DNA from: a virus
Strand: one strand, 5' to 3'
Length of the DNA: 48,149 nt
IMG/VR virus record: IMGVR_UViG_3300030107_006089
Span: 1-48,149 of that record
Below, piece by piece: positions 39,929 to 48,149 of the stretch. Below the pieces are notes generated by a model. The model was given only the letters and a program-made list of their open reading frames with translations, searched no databases and was not told the origin of the DNA. A program made the position numbers and the translations under genes. How positions within the stretch are numbered: position 1 is the stretch's first letter; the number at the start of each line of letters is the position of its first letter.

Positions 39929-42900
39929 TTATTGGTCCGATTCTTGAGCTTGTTGTACTGCGTCTCTTAAGTCTCTAAATTCTATAGAGTTTGAATCGAT
40001 TTCTTGGAAGTTGTTTTCAACCGGCTGGTCGCCCATCTGCCTTTGAAACTGTTGCTGACGAATAGGGCTGCCTTCTTGAACAATCATCTTGATTGCTCTC
40101 GCTGGCAATCTCTGTTCAGGCTGATCAAGGTAGTATCGATAATAAAAACCATGATGCATGCCGTCTTCTGGAGCGCTGTCCCATCTCACATAGTCCATAT
40201 ATTTGCCACCAAAGGAATCTTGCCCTTGAGAGTTTAAATAATAAGTACCTTGGTTCCTTTGTCCCTGAGTAAGGTTTGGAACCTGACCAGTTGTAATGTC
40301 AGGCTCGCTTCTGGAACCACCGCCAAGGCGTGGAAGAGTAACTTGCAAGCTTGGGATTTTTAATAAATCCGAGATGGATCTCCTACGTCTACGACGCCTT
40401 GTAGTCCTTGGTTTTTCAGTTGGGTCCGCATCTTGTTTTGGCTCTTCTAAAGTATATGTAGGATCAGGAGTGATAGTGGTAACCTCGCCTTCAGGTTCGC
40501 CTTCAGGTTCGCCTTCAGGTTCGCCTTCTTTCTTTGGCTCTGGTTCCGGCACAACTTCTTCAGGAGGCTCAGGCTCGTCTTCTAACTTTGGCTCAGGGAC
40601 GATTGGTCGTCTAGTTACTTCACCTGGCCTTCCGGTTACCGTTCCAACCATCTCTGGTGTGGGGTCTTCAGGAACGATTGGTCGCCTGGTTACTTCAGCA
40701 AAACCACCTTCCTCTATTTGAGTAGGCTCTAAAGGATCACCTATTTCAGGCTGCTCAGTCTCAATCACAGGCGGAGGATCGGGCGTCACGATCTCGGGAT
40801 CGGGCGTCACGATCTCAGGATCGGGCGTCACGGGCGTAGGCTCAGGCGTCACGATCTTAGGCTCGGGCTCAGGCGTAGGCGTAGGCGTAGGCGTAGGCGT
40901 AGGCGTAGGCGTAGGCGTAGGCGTAGGCGTAGGCGGAGTTACAGGCTCTTGTGCCATTCCTTCTGAAAGCTGTCCCGCCAGCCTGGAAATACGATGTTCA
41001 AACAACGTAGGTCTGGCCCCTTCCTTAAGGTTTCCTTGTTCGTCAAACGTTCTGGCAATCTCTCGTAGAGCCTCAGTTCCTGCTGCACCTCTTTGCTCTG
41101 CAGGCAAAGCCATAAGAAACGACTGTAGTTCGTCTAGTTGGGCCTCATAGCTGACGCCTCTGTTGATAGCGCCCTCAATGCTCATCAGCTTATCAAGAAG
41201 GTTTCCTCGAATGTCTCGTTCAGCCTTCATTTTAGAAAAGCTATCTTCTCTTGCACCAGGGGCTGATCTTGCAGATTTATCAGCAGAAGCGAAGACCCTG
41301 TTTGTAACATCAGAAGATACGTCTTCAGAAAGAAGCTTCAAGATATTAGAAGGCTGGCTATCGATCTTCTGAATGTCTTCGTCAGTTAGATCTGAAAACT
41401 TTTCTTTTAGCTTGGCTGCGTCATCCAAAATTTCTGGGTTTGCTACAGCCTGATCATAAAAAGCAAGAGCGCCTTTTACTTCATCAATCGTGTCTTGATT
41501 AAAAATAGCGCCAGCATCTGATCCGCTTGCCCTTAAGTTTTCAGCCCGAGAAAGAAAAGTCGCAAACCTATCTCTGCTCTGTTGTGCAATATCGGCATTT
41601 TCTTCGGCACTAAGATCGGGGTTGTACCCAAAAGCAGCCCCGCCTTGAGGCATAATCGAAGACATTACGCTTCCAACAACGTCTCCTTCTGAAAAAGACA
41701 AGTTGCCTCCTTCGTCTATTCCTGAAGAAAGAAGATACGGATCTGGATCTTCAGGAATCTGAGGAGTCTCTCCAAAAGGTTCTGGATATCTTTGTCTAAA
41801 CCTGTTTGGATCAGCATCTAGTTCAGATTGAAGGCGAGCTCGAATCTCTGCTACTTTGTTGAGCTGGCTTTGTGATGCCCACTCTGGAGCTGAAGCAAGA
41901 CGTTCGTCCAATCCTTCTCGGGCCAACTCATGTCGAAGAGCAACATCTACAGGCTCTTGGCTGCCAAAAACGGTTTCTTCATAAATATCAGAAACGTATT
42001 CAGCGTCTGGACGAGGCTTGATTGCCTGAAAAAGAGAATCAAGACGACCCCGTCTTTCGCCTTCTGGAGAAATTACCTCTCTATTGGCGCGATATCTGTC
42101 AGCAACACTCTCCATTTCCTTCTGTTCGTTTGTGTCCATCTGACGAATGATTCTGTTAACCGCATCAGGATCAACCTCTCTCAGCATCCTGGTTCTTCTT
42201 ACAGCGCTAAAAGCAGGGCTTGTGAACTGAGAAAGAGACTGGGTGGCCATATTAATGCCGCCCATCGTGTTCATAAGTGAATCGTACTGCTGATCCGCGA
42301 TCTCTTGCCGATCATAAAGATTGTCTACTTTTCTTTGAAGTCGCTCAATGTGCCTATCAATACGACTAAAATCAACCGGCTGATTGAAGTAGGAGTTCTC
42401 GTCAGTAGGTAGAACAGAACGAATCTGAGGGGCCGTGCCTCCCGCTCTCAATCTATCGTAATGTTCCTCAGAAACATCTCCATAGTTGTTCGCCATCCAC
42501 AAATTCATGAATGAATTGAGCTTATAATCAGGAACGTTTTGGCTTAAAGAGGGGTTCAGTCTTGGATCTACCCCTGCAAGGGCGTCGTCTCCAAACCCTT
42601 GCTGAAGCAGTCCTCCGCTATACAGCATTCCAGCAAGATCGTTGCTGACAGTTGGACTGTCTGTTCTGTTAATTTGGTTTGTATCTACGCCAGTAAATGC
42701 TCGAATAATATAGCGAGCGCCTGCGTGATCTCCTTCTTGAACAGCCCTTTGAACTAAAGCTTGTGCAACTGCGGCTTTTCGGATTGAACTTGGATTTCGA
42801 ATAACGCCGGTTGTTGCGTCTCCAGTAAGCTTCTGCATTGCATCGTTATAGATTCCGGCCCAATGCAGGGCGTGTTGGGCGTCGTCACTTCCAGAGTAAG

Positions 42901-43321
42901 CTTGTGCGCCTTCAACTATTGCAGTCACGTTGTCTGGAATAACTTTTTGGGCATTGTAGTCCTGCCGAGCTTTGAGTTCTGCTTCCCTAAGTTTTGCCTG
43001 CGCAGTAATGCTGGTAGTCAAAACGTCTTTCTGCATCTCAGCATTCTTTCGAGCAGTCTCTTCAAACTCCTGCATCAATTGGAATTTTCGCTCAGCATCA
43101 GCACCACGCATCTCTTCACGAAGCTTTTCAAGCTCAGTAATCTGCTCTTGGTACGCCAAGATAAGCTTGCTTCTTTGAGACGGGCTCGCATCGTTGAGCA
43201 TCATCTCCCAGCGCTTCAGATTGAACTTTGTTCGAACGCCTAAGAACTTTGAGAAAAACGCAGAGAACGCTGGAGTGCCAGCATCAAAGCTTGAGTTGAA
43301 GTATTCTTGTACTACGGCCAT
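39929..43321 (-). CDS. Large virion protein with Thr-Pro and Glu-Pro repeats (1130 aa)
   Basis: Start at the ATG at 43321 overlapping the upstream stop (TAATG); a frame opening at 43348 is less supported. N-terminal 120 residues are coiled-coil (LILAYQEQITELEKLREEMR). A PTPT run lies near residues 795-822, PDPEIVTPDPEIVTP repeats just after, EPEGEPEGEPEGE near 930-945 and an Arg cluster (TTRRRRRRRS) near 972-983. The C-terminal domain (about 1020-1130) resembles a head/tail attachment segment only loosely. Likely internal virion protein with flexible linkers. Confidence 0.7.
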   Translation of the reverse strand: MAVVQEYFNSSFDAGTPAFSAFFSKFLGVRTKFNLKRWEMMLNDASPSQRSKLILAYQEQITELEKLREEMRGADAERKFQLMQEFEETARKNAEMQKDVLTTSITAQAKLREAELKARQDYNAQKVIPDNVTAIVEGAQAYSGSDDAQHALHWAGIYNDAMQKLTGDATTGVIRNPSSIRKAAVAQALVQRAVQEGDHAGARYIIRAFTGVDTNQINRTDSPTVSNDLAGMLYSGGLLQQGFGDDALAGVDPRLNPSLSQNVPDYKLNSFMNLWMANNYGDVSEEHYDRLRAGGTAPQIRSVLPTDENSYFNQPVDFSRIDRHIERLQRKVDNLYDRQEIADQQYDSLMNTMGGINMATQSLSQFTSPAFSAVRRTRMLREVDPDAVNRIIRQMDTNEQKEMESVADRYRANREVISPEGERRGRLDSLFQAIKPRPDAEYVSDIYEETVFGSQEPVDVALRHELAREGLDERLASAPEWASQSQLNKVAEIRARLQSELDADPNRFRQRYPEPFGETPQIPEDPDPYLLSSGIDEGGNLSFSEGDVVGSVMSSIMPQGGAAFGYNPDLSAEENADIAQQSRDRFATFLSRAENLRASGSDAGAIFNQDTIDEVKGALAFYDQAVANPEILDDAAKLKEKFSDLTDEDIQKIDSQPSNILKLLSEDVSSDVTNRVFASADKSARSAPGAREDSFSKMKAERDIRGNLLDKLMSIEGAINRGVSYEAQLDELQSFLMALPAEQRGAAGTEALREIARTFDEQGNLKEGARPTLFEHRISRLAGQLSEGMAQEPVTPPTPTPTPTPTPTPTPTPTPTPEPEPKIVTPEPTPVTPDPEIVTPDPEIVTPDPPPVIETEQPEIGDPLEPTQIEEGGFAEVTRRPIVPEDPTPEMVGTVTGRPGEVTRRPIVPEPKLEDEPEPPEEVVPEPEPKKEGEPEGEPEGEPEGEVTTITPDPTYTLEEPKQDADPTEKPRTTRRRRRRRSISDLLKIPSLQVTLPRLGGGSRSEPDITTGQVPNLTQGQRNQGTYYLNSQGQDSFGGKYMDYVRWDSAPEDGMHHGFYYRYYLDQPEQRLPARAIKMIVQEGSPIRQQQFQRQMGDQPVENNFQEIDSNSIEFRDLRDAVQQAQESDQ
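40866..40936 (-). repeat. Hexanucleotide tandem repeat encoding Thr-Pro
   Basis: About eleven head-to-tail copies of a six-base unit (GGCGTA on the + strand). In the minus-strand protein it gives a PTPTPT run. Length may vary by slippage without breaking the frame. Flanked by 21-base repeats of the PDPEIVT type (about 40780-40850). Confidence 0.85.
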
Positions 43322-44019
43322 TAGTCCAACTCTCCAATGATGGACCACCCGGTCCCATTTGATATGATTGTAATGGAGTGAAATTGAGAACCGAGAGACT
43401 TGGTGGCGGAACCATCAATTTTCTCCGATGCGTTGCCATCAATAATAACAGCGTTCCCGCTTGGGTCTTGCTTCTTGAACGTAAGAACTAAGCCCACACA
43501 AGCTGCACATGGAGGCAAGGTGAAAGTAACAGCGCCGCTAGCAGCATTGCCGATATAAACAGACCCCTCTCCCTGAACAACAGTGTAGTCTGCTGTTTTG
43601 CTCACAACAGTTTTCTGAAACGTGTTTGCGCTTACAATCGTAAACTTTGGAAGACCATCGTTAGGAACACCGTTTCTGGCTATTTGTTCGACGTTCTGTA
43701 TTTTCTGTTCAAGCTCGGAAAGGCTTCGTTTTAGCTCTTCGATTTGGAGCAAAGCGGCATATCCCGCGTTCTTCATTCTTATTTGATCTTCAACAACCCT
43801 TAGCTTTCTCTTGAGTTCTTCCGTTTCCGCGTAAGCAGAAAGCCCTGCATTTGGGTTGATGATTACGTCATCAACGTTTCTTTTTGTAGTGCTTGTAGTG
43901 TTTGCCGTGACATCGTCAGACAAACTTCGTATTTGCTGAGTAATATCGATGTTTTCGGTGTTTCTTTCAATAGAAGGAACTTCCCGCACCCTTCTTGTTC
44001 CGTAAGGGATGCTGGGCAT
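43321..44019 (-). CDS. Fibre-like protein: coiled coil plus beta domain (232 aa)
   Basis: MPSIPYGTRRVREVPSIERN..., a central coiled coil (about 65-120: EELKRKLRVVEDQIRMKNAG ... IEELKRSLSELEQKIQNVEQ) and a C-terminal beta domain (FTIVSANTFQKTVVSKTADY, VTFTLPPCAACVGLVLTFKK, HSITIISNGTGWSIIGELD) like the beta domains at the end of phage tail fibres and spikes. AAGGAGAG precedes the ATG. Probably a short tail fibre or neck protein. Confidence 0.7.
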   Translation of the reverse strand: MPSIPYGTRRVREVPSIERNTENIDITQQIRSLSDDVTANTTSTTKRNVDDVIINPNAGLSAYAETEELKRKLRVVEDQIRMKNAGYAALLQIEELKRSLSELEQKIQNVEQIARNGVPNDGLPKFTIVSANTFQKTVVSKTADYTVVQGEGSVYIGNAASGAVTFTLPPCAACVGLVLTFKKQDPSGNAVIIDGNASEKIDGSATKSLGSQFHSITIISNGTGWSIIGELD

Positions 44020-44021
44020 GA

Positions 44022-45356
44022 TTACTCTCCTTGAGCTGCTTGTGTTTGGTCCTCAAGCATTTCAAAAGACAACCAGACATTTCCCGCAGGGTTTCCGTCA
44101 ATGTCGTATTCCCATGCTTTTGCCATAGAACTTCTTCGATCTGAGCCGCGAATAACCGCGTCTGAATAGTTTCCGGTGTCTTTAGAAGGGTCCAGCTTTA
44201 GGGTTGAAGAAGCTTCGGGATATTCTTCGTTAAACCAATCCCGAAAATCTAAAGCCATTTCTGTTCCTTGAGGGCTGTCAATGATTACTGTTTTCAAACT
44301 AGTTTGTGCTTCAGGCAACGCATTTATTTCTTCAAGAAATCCTTCCTGAGTTCTTGGGGCTGGTGCTTCTGCTTCGCCCTGGCCTTGTTCTTCTTTTTGT
44401 TCTCCCGCTTCTTCTGCAGTAGTGGCCTCTGCCCTTCCAGGGTCAAGAAGGCTTGTCAATTTACCAGACTCAAGTTCATATTCTCTTTCTAGCTCTGCTA
44501 AATACTTACGCCGCCGTTTTGGGCTCATTCTCCTGAGCTCTCCAATAATCATTACCCTTTGAGGGCCTGAAAATGCAGCCATCATTTGCCCAGGATTGTC
44601 TGGATCAGGCACCTCCATTTCTCGAAGTTCATTGAACAATTGGCCAACGTTCTCACCAGGAGCAAAGGCCCGGATTGTTCCGTAAGCCTCAGCGGCAGAG
44701 CCTATGCCTTGAGCTGTAGTTTCAAGCAAACCGCGAACACGCCCAGTTGCAGTTTCCTTAAGCTGGTCGTATTGCTGCAGCTTTTCTCTGGTAGCCTGAA
44801 GGTTCGCAGAAGTAATAGCCTTGCCTGCTTCTTTGGCGGCTTCAAACTGCCTTCCTTCTTTGACCCTGGCGGCTTCTCTCATGGTTTCTACACCGCCCTG
44901 TCCTGTAACTGCGGTGCCCCCAACACTACCAGCCAAAGCCTCCATTCTGGCCTGCTCTTCTTCCGCCAGAGTTCCGGCCTGACCCATGTACGCTTGTTCA
45001 ATTGCCTCTCTTTCAGCAGGAGCAAGGAAATCACCAGTCTTCATCTGTTGTTCAATTTGACCAGCCAACTCTCTTTCTCTTCGGGCTGAAGGGCTTGCGT
45101 ACATCAATGCTTGTGCTCCAAGCTGAGCGCCACTAAGCGCAGTAGCCCTCAAAGCCTCCCTGCCAAGCTGTCGTCGCTCAATGTCCTGCATCATTATCTG
45201 CTCTTCTGCACTAAGCTCGCTGCGGCCAAAAGGCCCGCCCATCACGGCAAGCTTTCGCTGCATTCCTGGCTCAAGGCTGTCCCACTCCTCTTCGGTAAAC
45301 TGGGACATGTAAGAACCAGCAGGAGCGTTTGAGTCGTATCTATTTCGTCGTGCCAT
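44022..45356 (-). CDS. Virion protein, helical (444 aa)
   Basis: MARRNRYDSNAPAGSYMSQF..., strongly helical Ala/Glu-rich middle (EALRATALSGAQLGAQALMY, ...AREAARVKEGRQFEAAKEAG) and Gln/Glu-rich linker (EQKEEQGQGEAEAPAPRTQE). No enzyme motif. Lies next to the Ala/Gly-rich protein and before the large virion genes, so an internal-core or ejection role is likely. AGGATTTAGAT precedes the ATG. Confidence 0.7.
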   Translation of the reverse strand: MARRNRYDSNAPAGSYMSQFTEEEWDSLEPGMQRKLAVMGGPFGRSELSAEEQIMMQDIERRQLGREALRATALSGAQLGAQALMYASPSARRERELAGQIEQQMKTGDFLAPAEREAIEQAYMGQAGTLAEEEQARMEALAGSVGGTAVTGQGGVETMREAARVKEGRQFEAAKEAGKAITSANLQATREKLQQYDQLKETATGRVRGLLETTAQGIGSAAEAYGTIRAFAPGENVGQLFNELREMEVPDPDNPGQMMAAFSGPQRVMIIGELRRMSPKRRRKYLAELEREYELESGKLTSLLDPGRAEATTAEEAGEQKEEQGQGEAEAPAPRTQEGFLEEINALPEAQTSLKTVIIDSPQGTEMALDFRDWFNEEYPEASSTLKLDPSKDTGNYSDAVIRGSDRRSSMAKAWEYDIDGNPAGNVWLSFEMLEDQTQAAQGE

Positions 45357-45365
45357 ATCTAAATC

Positions 45366-45860
45366 CTAACCCATGTTCCTTGAGAGAAAATCGTCGTACC
45401 CACTGCCTCCACCAGAATACTGAACAGAAGAAACTGACGGATCCTGTCCAGCGTCGTATCGTGGCTTTCGTGTAGCTGCTGCCCTGGATTTGCTGGCTCT
45501 AGCCTTGGCTTTCTGATCTTGCCGTGCTTCCGATGCTTCTTTAGCTGCAACCTTTTGAGCGTCCATAGCTTCTACTTGCGCTTTCTTTTCTGACCCAGCC
45601 TGGTAGGCCGCAGCTCCGCCTGCCGCAAGAGCGCCAGCAGCTAGAATGCCCCACCCAACAGGACCAAGAGCAGCAAGAGCAGCAGTGCCACCCGCAGCAG
45701 TAGCAGTACCACCAGCAAAAATAGAACCAACAGACCCAAGCGCGGTTGTTGTGGCTGTAATTCCGCCAGAAAGAGCACCCGCTTTCGCACCCTTAGAGGC
45801 CGCGCTTTCGGTATCCGTTCTTTCTACTTCTTCGTCTTGATAATACTGTTGCCTGGCCAC
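45366..45860 (-). CDS. Ala/Gly-rich membrane-active virion protein (164 aa)
   Basis: GTG start with AGGAGATAGCT upstream. A polar N-terminus is followed by a Gly/Ala-rich hydrophobic stretch (about 25-90: GALSGGITATTTALGSVGSI ... GPVGWGILAAGALAAGGAAA), then a basic, Lys/Ala/Arg tail. This matches the small internal virion proteins of T7-like phages that insert in the cell envelope during DNA ejection (gp14-type), by composition rather than sequence. Confidence 0.6.
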   Translation of the reverse strand: MARQQYYQDEEVERTDTESAASKGAKAGALSGGITATTTALGSVGSIFAGGTATAAGGTAALAALGPVGWGILAAGALAAGGAAAYQAGSEKKAQVEAMDAQKVAAKEASEARQDQKAKARASKSRAAATRKPRYDAGQDPSVSSVQYSGGGSGYDDFLSRNMG

Positions 45861-45862
45861 AG

Positions 45863-46750
45863 CTATCTCCTATCTACATGCACAACGAGGTTTCTTCCAG
45901 CAACAAAAACATGCTTCCAACTACCCGCAATAAAATCTGGAGTAACGGTTGAATGTTCTCTACCAAAGCTTGTGGCGCTTCCGTCTGGATAGTATTCGCC
46001 CATGCTGCTTTGCAGTGTCTTCATTTTTACTCGAACACCAATGTTATGCACACCAATGGGCAATTGAACGTTTTTCATAATTGAAAACTGCTTTCTGGCA
46101 CCCATCCAGTTTCGTCGTGTGCCGGTATACAAATACCTATCGGTGCTCTTCAATCTGTAGTCGTTTACAAACAGAGCAAATTCAGCAGCAAGAGTGTGTT
46201 CGTAAGCGCCGTTTTGATGCACAATGTCTGAACTATATTCGTTTTTGCCAGTAAGAGAGGCTTGAACATTTTCTCCATATTCACTGCCAGAACCACCCAT
46301 ATCAAACGCATAGAAGCTGGCTAAAATAGTAGCGACCTGATCCCTTGCAAAAAAGTTTGCTTCAGACGTAGCGTTATTAATCGCCCGTTCGTATGGTGGT
46401 GTGACTTTCACCGTTGATACAAGACCTGGAACCCAAACCCAATCGTCTTGTGTTGCTTGTGAATGGTGAATAGAGCGCTTTTCGGTTCCATGGTCTACAT
46501 GTCGATGATAAACCAAACAACTGACGCCTTCCATTCTTGGAGAAGGGGCTCCATAAAACTCAGACTTAAATATGTGCTGTGTCTTCACCCACCTCTTGTC
46601 AGATGAACTGGACGAAGTTCCTGTGCCCTGAAGATCAGACGATTCGATGCCATAGTTGACATAGTTTTGCATGCCTTCGTAGGCATCATCAAAGTACCCA
46701 ACATCTACCTGATCTCCGCTTACTGGGTCGCTTGGAAAGTACTTTGGCAT
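45863..46750 (-). CDS. Beta-rich structural protein, family member 3 (295 aa)
   Basis: MPKYFPSDPVSGDQVDVGYF..., with FALFVNDYRL...LPIGVHNIGVRVKMK and the ending HVFVAGRNLVVHVDRR. The two genes upstream end in a similar way (NANLNCAHYKR; YDRELIIHARYR) and share a -G-H-I-V-V- strand before it. Likely structural (fibre or neck). GATAGGT precedes the ATG. Confidence 0.65.
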   Translation of the reverse strand: MPKYFPSDPVSGDQVDVGYFDDAYEGMQNYVNYGIESSDLQGTGTSSSSSDKRWVKTQHIFKSEFYGAPSPRMEGVSCLVYHRHVDHGTEKRSIHHSQATQDDWVWVPGLVSTVKVTPPYERAINNATSEANFFARDQVATILASFYAFDMGGSGSEYGENVQASLTGKNEYSSDIVHQNGAYEHTLAAEFALFVNDYRLKSTDRYLYTGTRRNWMGARKQFSIMKNVQLPIGVHNIGVRVKMKTLQSSMGEYYPDGSATSFGREHSTVTPDFIAGSWKHVFVAGRNLVVHVDRR

Positions 46751-46752
46751 AC

Positions 46753-47520
46753 CTATCTCTTGTAGTGGGCGCAGTTAAGATTAGCGTTTCTAATCGTAAA
46801 GTAACACTGGTTGTTTCTAAAAAACCTGGTGTCTCCTTCGTACTCGTAGATCCTAAACTGAACACCAATCCAAAGAGAATCACCAGGCGAGGGTTTTGGC
46901 CACGCTCTTCCGTCACGGCCAGTAGAAGAATCGTTTAGAACAAGTGTGGTGCAAATGTTGTTCTTGTACCGTGAGCTGCCGATAGCTTGTGTAGGATATG
47001 CAGATAAAGCAACTTTTCTAAAAGTATGTCTAAATGGAGTCGCCCTGTAAGTAGACGTGTCGCTATTCCAATCGGCTATTGCAGGCATATTTGGCGAAAT
47101 TATGTACGCAAGCCTGTACCCCATTGTCATTTTAGAGTCTTTAGGTACTGCTTTATGGCTGTTTACAGCAGTAGGCATAATGAGCCCAGCATTAAATCTG
47201 ACTACAACAGTAGACTCAGTTGTGTTGTATTTAATTGGGCCAATAACAGAAGGAACGTTGCCTCCACTTGTGTACCAAACAACACGCCATTCATCTTTGT
47301 AATCTGGGGCATATTTTTGAATACTGTCGTTGTACTGCCACTCATAAAACTCATTTGTAATGGCAGCGGTTTGAGGAGCAAACATTCGCTCATCAAGTCC
47401 TTCGTCGCGAACATTAGAGCCATTTACCGCAGAAGACTTCCAAGAATCTACAGTGTCAGTCACATCTGAAGGGTTCATTGTGGACCCTTCTGTAATGTCT
47501 GTAATCGTAATCTTACTCAT
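46753..47520 (-). CDS. Beta-rich structural protein, family member 2 (255 aa)
   Basis: MSKITITDITEGSTMNPSDV..., a polar N-terminal 40 residues then a beta-rich body (DEWRVVWYTSGGNVPSVIGP..., LWIGVQFRIYEYEGDTRFFR) ending NANLNCAHYKR. Its layout matches the neighbours on both sides. No family name recognised. Two bases separate it from each neighbour. Confidence 0.65.
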   Translation of the reverse strand: MSKITITDITEGSTMNPSDVTDTVDSWKSSAVNGSNVRDEGLDERMFAPQTAAITNEFYEWQYNDSIQKYAPDYKDEWRVVWYTSGGNVPSVIGPIKYNTTESTVVVRFNAGLIMPTAVNSHKAVPKDSKMTMGYRLAYIISPNMPAIADWNSDTSTYRATPFRHTFRKVALSAYPTQAIGSSRYKNNICTTLVLNDSSTGRDGRAWPKPSPGDSLWIGVQFRIYEYEGDTRFFRNNQCYFTIRNANLNCAHYKR

Positions 47521-47522
47521 AG

Positions 47523-48149
47523 CTATCGATACCTCGCATGAATAATGAGCTCACGATCATACATAACAACTGGCTTTTTTAGATTTAGTGTGAAGATGCC
47601 TGGTTCATCGTTAGAAACAAACGCTTTTCTAACCTCAACAACAACCTCATGAAGTCCTGCATCAACAGGGACAGCGCCCACCAAATACACGTTTTCTTTT
47701 TGGCGGTGGTCACTAAACCAGCCACTTTCACAAACAGTAGTTCCGTCTACAACTACACGAAAAGCACACGCCCCATATAGGGCATTTGGGCCAATTATAA
47801 AAGCTTCCCGTGTTTTTGCAGTGTTGCTTCTTATGCGATCAGTGTCCTGATAAACTGCGCTTTCATGAACCGCTGTTCCTAAATAGGTAGTAGTGTTGTA
47901 ACCATGAGGCCCTGAATTTAAAAACCATCCGTAACCATTAAAAAGATTGGTGTTTCCGGTTCCCTGGTAATCGATTGCTTCACACTGATAAAACAATTCG
48001 GTATCTTGACCTTCAGGCGTAGCAACACCCGTAGGCTCATTGTTTGTATCATACGGAACCCAGGCGTGGTCTGTTCCTTTCAGTCTCTCTATAGGGTTCC
48101 ATTCAAAATGACAGCTAAACTCAATAGACAAAAGAGCTTCTGATTTAAG
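47523..48149 (-). CDS. Beta-rich structural protein, family member 1, cut by the window edge (at least 208 aa)
   Basis: The frame is open to the last base of the window (…LKSEALLSIEFSCHFEWNPI…), so the 5' end is missing; a TTG at 48131 is the only start-like codon inside. C-terminal PVDAGLHEVVVEVRKA and VVMYDRELIIHARYR align with the 295-residue protein. Structural by context. Confidence 0.65.
   Translation of the reverse strand, partial: LKSEALLSIEFSCHFEWNPIERLKGTDHAWVPYDTNNEPTGVATPEGQDTELFYQCEAIDYQGTGNTNLFNGYGWFLNSGPHGYNTTTYLGTAVHESAVYQDTDRIRSNTAKTREAFIIGPNALYGACAFRVVVDGTTVCESGWFSDHRQKENVYLVGAVPVDAGLHEVVVEVRKAFVSNDEPGIFTLNLKKPVVMYDRELIIHARYR

Overview
The window looks like the larger part of a tailed bacteriophage genome, most likely podovirus-like. 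It has no ribosomal, metabolic or transport genes. It carries a phage replication and recombination set (SF2 helicase, SSB, TOPRIM primase, VapE-type ATPase, YqaJ exonuclease, RecT annealase), an orphan N6-adenine methyltransferase, one tRNA, a lysis region, and a long block of virion genes that includes a 3467-residue protein. The host is probably a Gram-negative bacterium using sigma70-type promoters (good TTGACA/TATAAT-like boxes with 17-base spacers). The short-tail assignment is inferred from the giant internal-virion-type proteins and the absence of tape-measure, sheath or baseplate genes. Terminase, portal, major capsid protein and DNA polymerase are not visible. The morphogenesis genes probably lie beyond the right edge, where the last gene is cut.

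Layout. 1-5.2 kb (+): small early genes in short operons separated by four arrays of a GC-rich repeat (core CCAAGTCGCACC, about 18 copies). Each array ends 34-44 bases before a sigma70-like -35 box. 5.2-6.3 kb: a possible divergent pair of small genes (one HTH-like) and an A/T-rich gap with inverted repeats. 6.3-10.2 kb (+): methyltransferase, a protein of unknown function, a structured noncoding stretch ending in a terminator, then a second operon ending in an SF2 helicase. 10.2-14.4 kb (+): SSB, tRNA-Asn, a putative lipoprotein, an HTH protein, primase and VapE-like helicase. 14.4-15.5 kb: a minus-strand islet with a histone-H1-like basic protein, a 39-residue zinc ribbon, a 38-residue basic protein and a separate XRE repressor that faces the recombination genes. 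15.5-18.1 kb (+): YqaJ exonuclease, RecT and an accessory protein, closed by a strong two-way terminator at about 18.1 kb.

18.2-48.1 kb is entirely minus strand and tightly packed (late genes). In transcription order, from the right edge leftward, it holds three related beta-rich structural proteins, an Ala/Gly-rich membrane-active protein, a 444-residue protein, a fibre-like protein, three very large virion proteins (1130, 941 and 3467 residues, the last with a zinc metalloprotease HELVH motif), a cluster of fibre or receptor-binding proteins, XhlA-like and other small membrane proteins, a DUF2589 pair, more small virion-like proteins, an endolysin (peptidoglycan-binding domain plus a YkuD-like SAGC catalytic region) and a small anchored acidic repeat protein.

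Working model. Early genes are switched on together through the upstream repeat arrays and share an AACACCACA leader box before the ribosome-binding site. The phage replicates without its own polymerase by supplying helicase, primase and SSB, and recombines through YqaJ/RecT under control of a divergent XRE repressor. Late genes are read in the opposite direction into the common terminator at about 18.1 kb. Gene starts were chosen by ribosome-binding sites, overlap with the previous stop, and promoter position.
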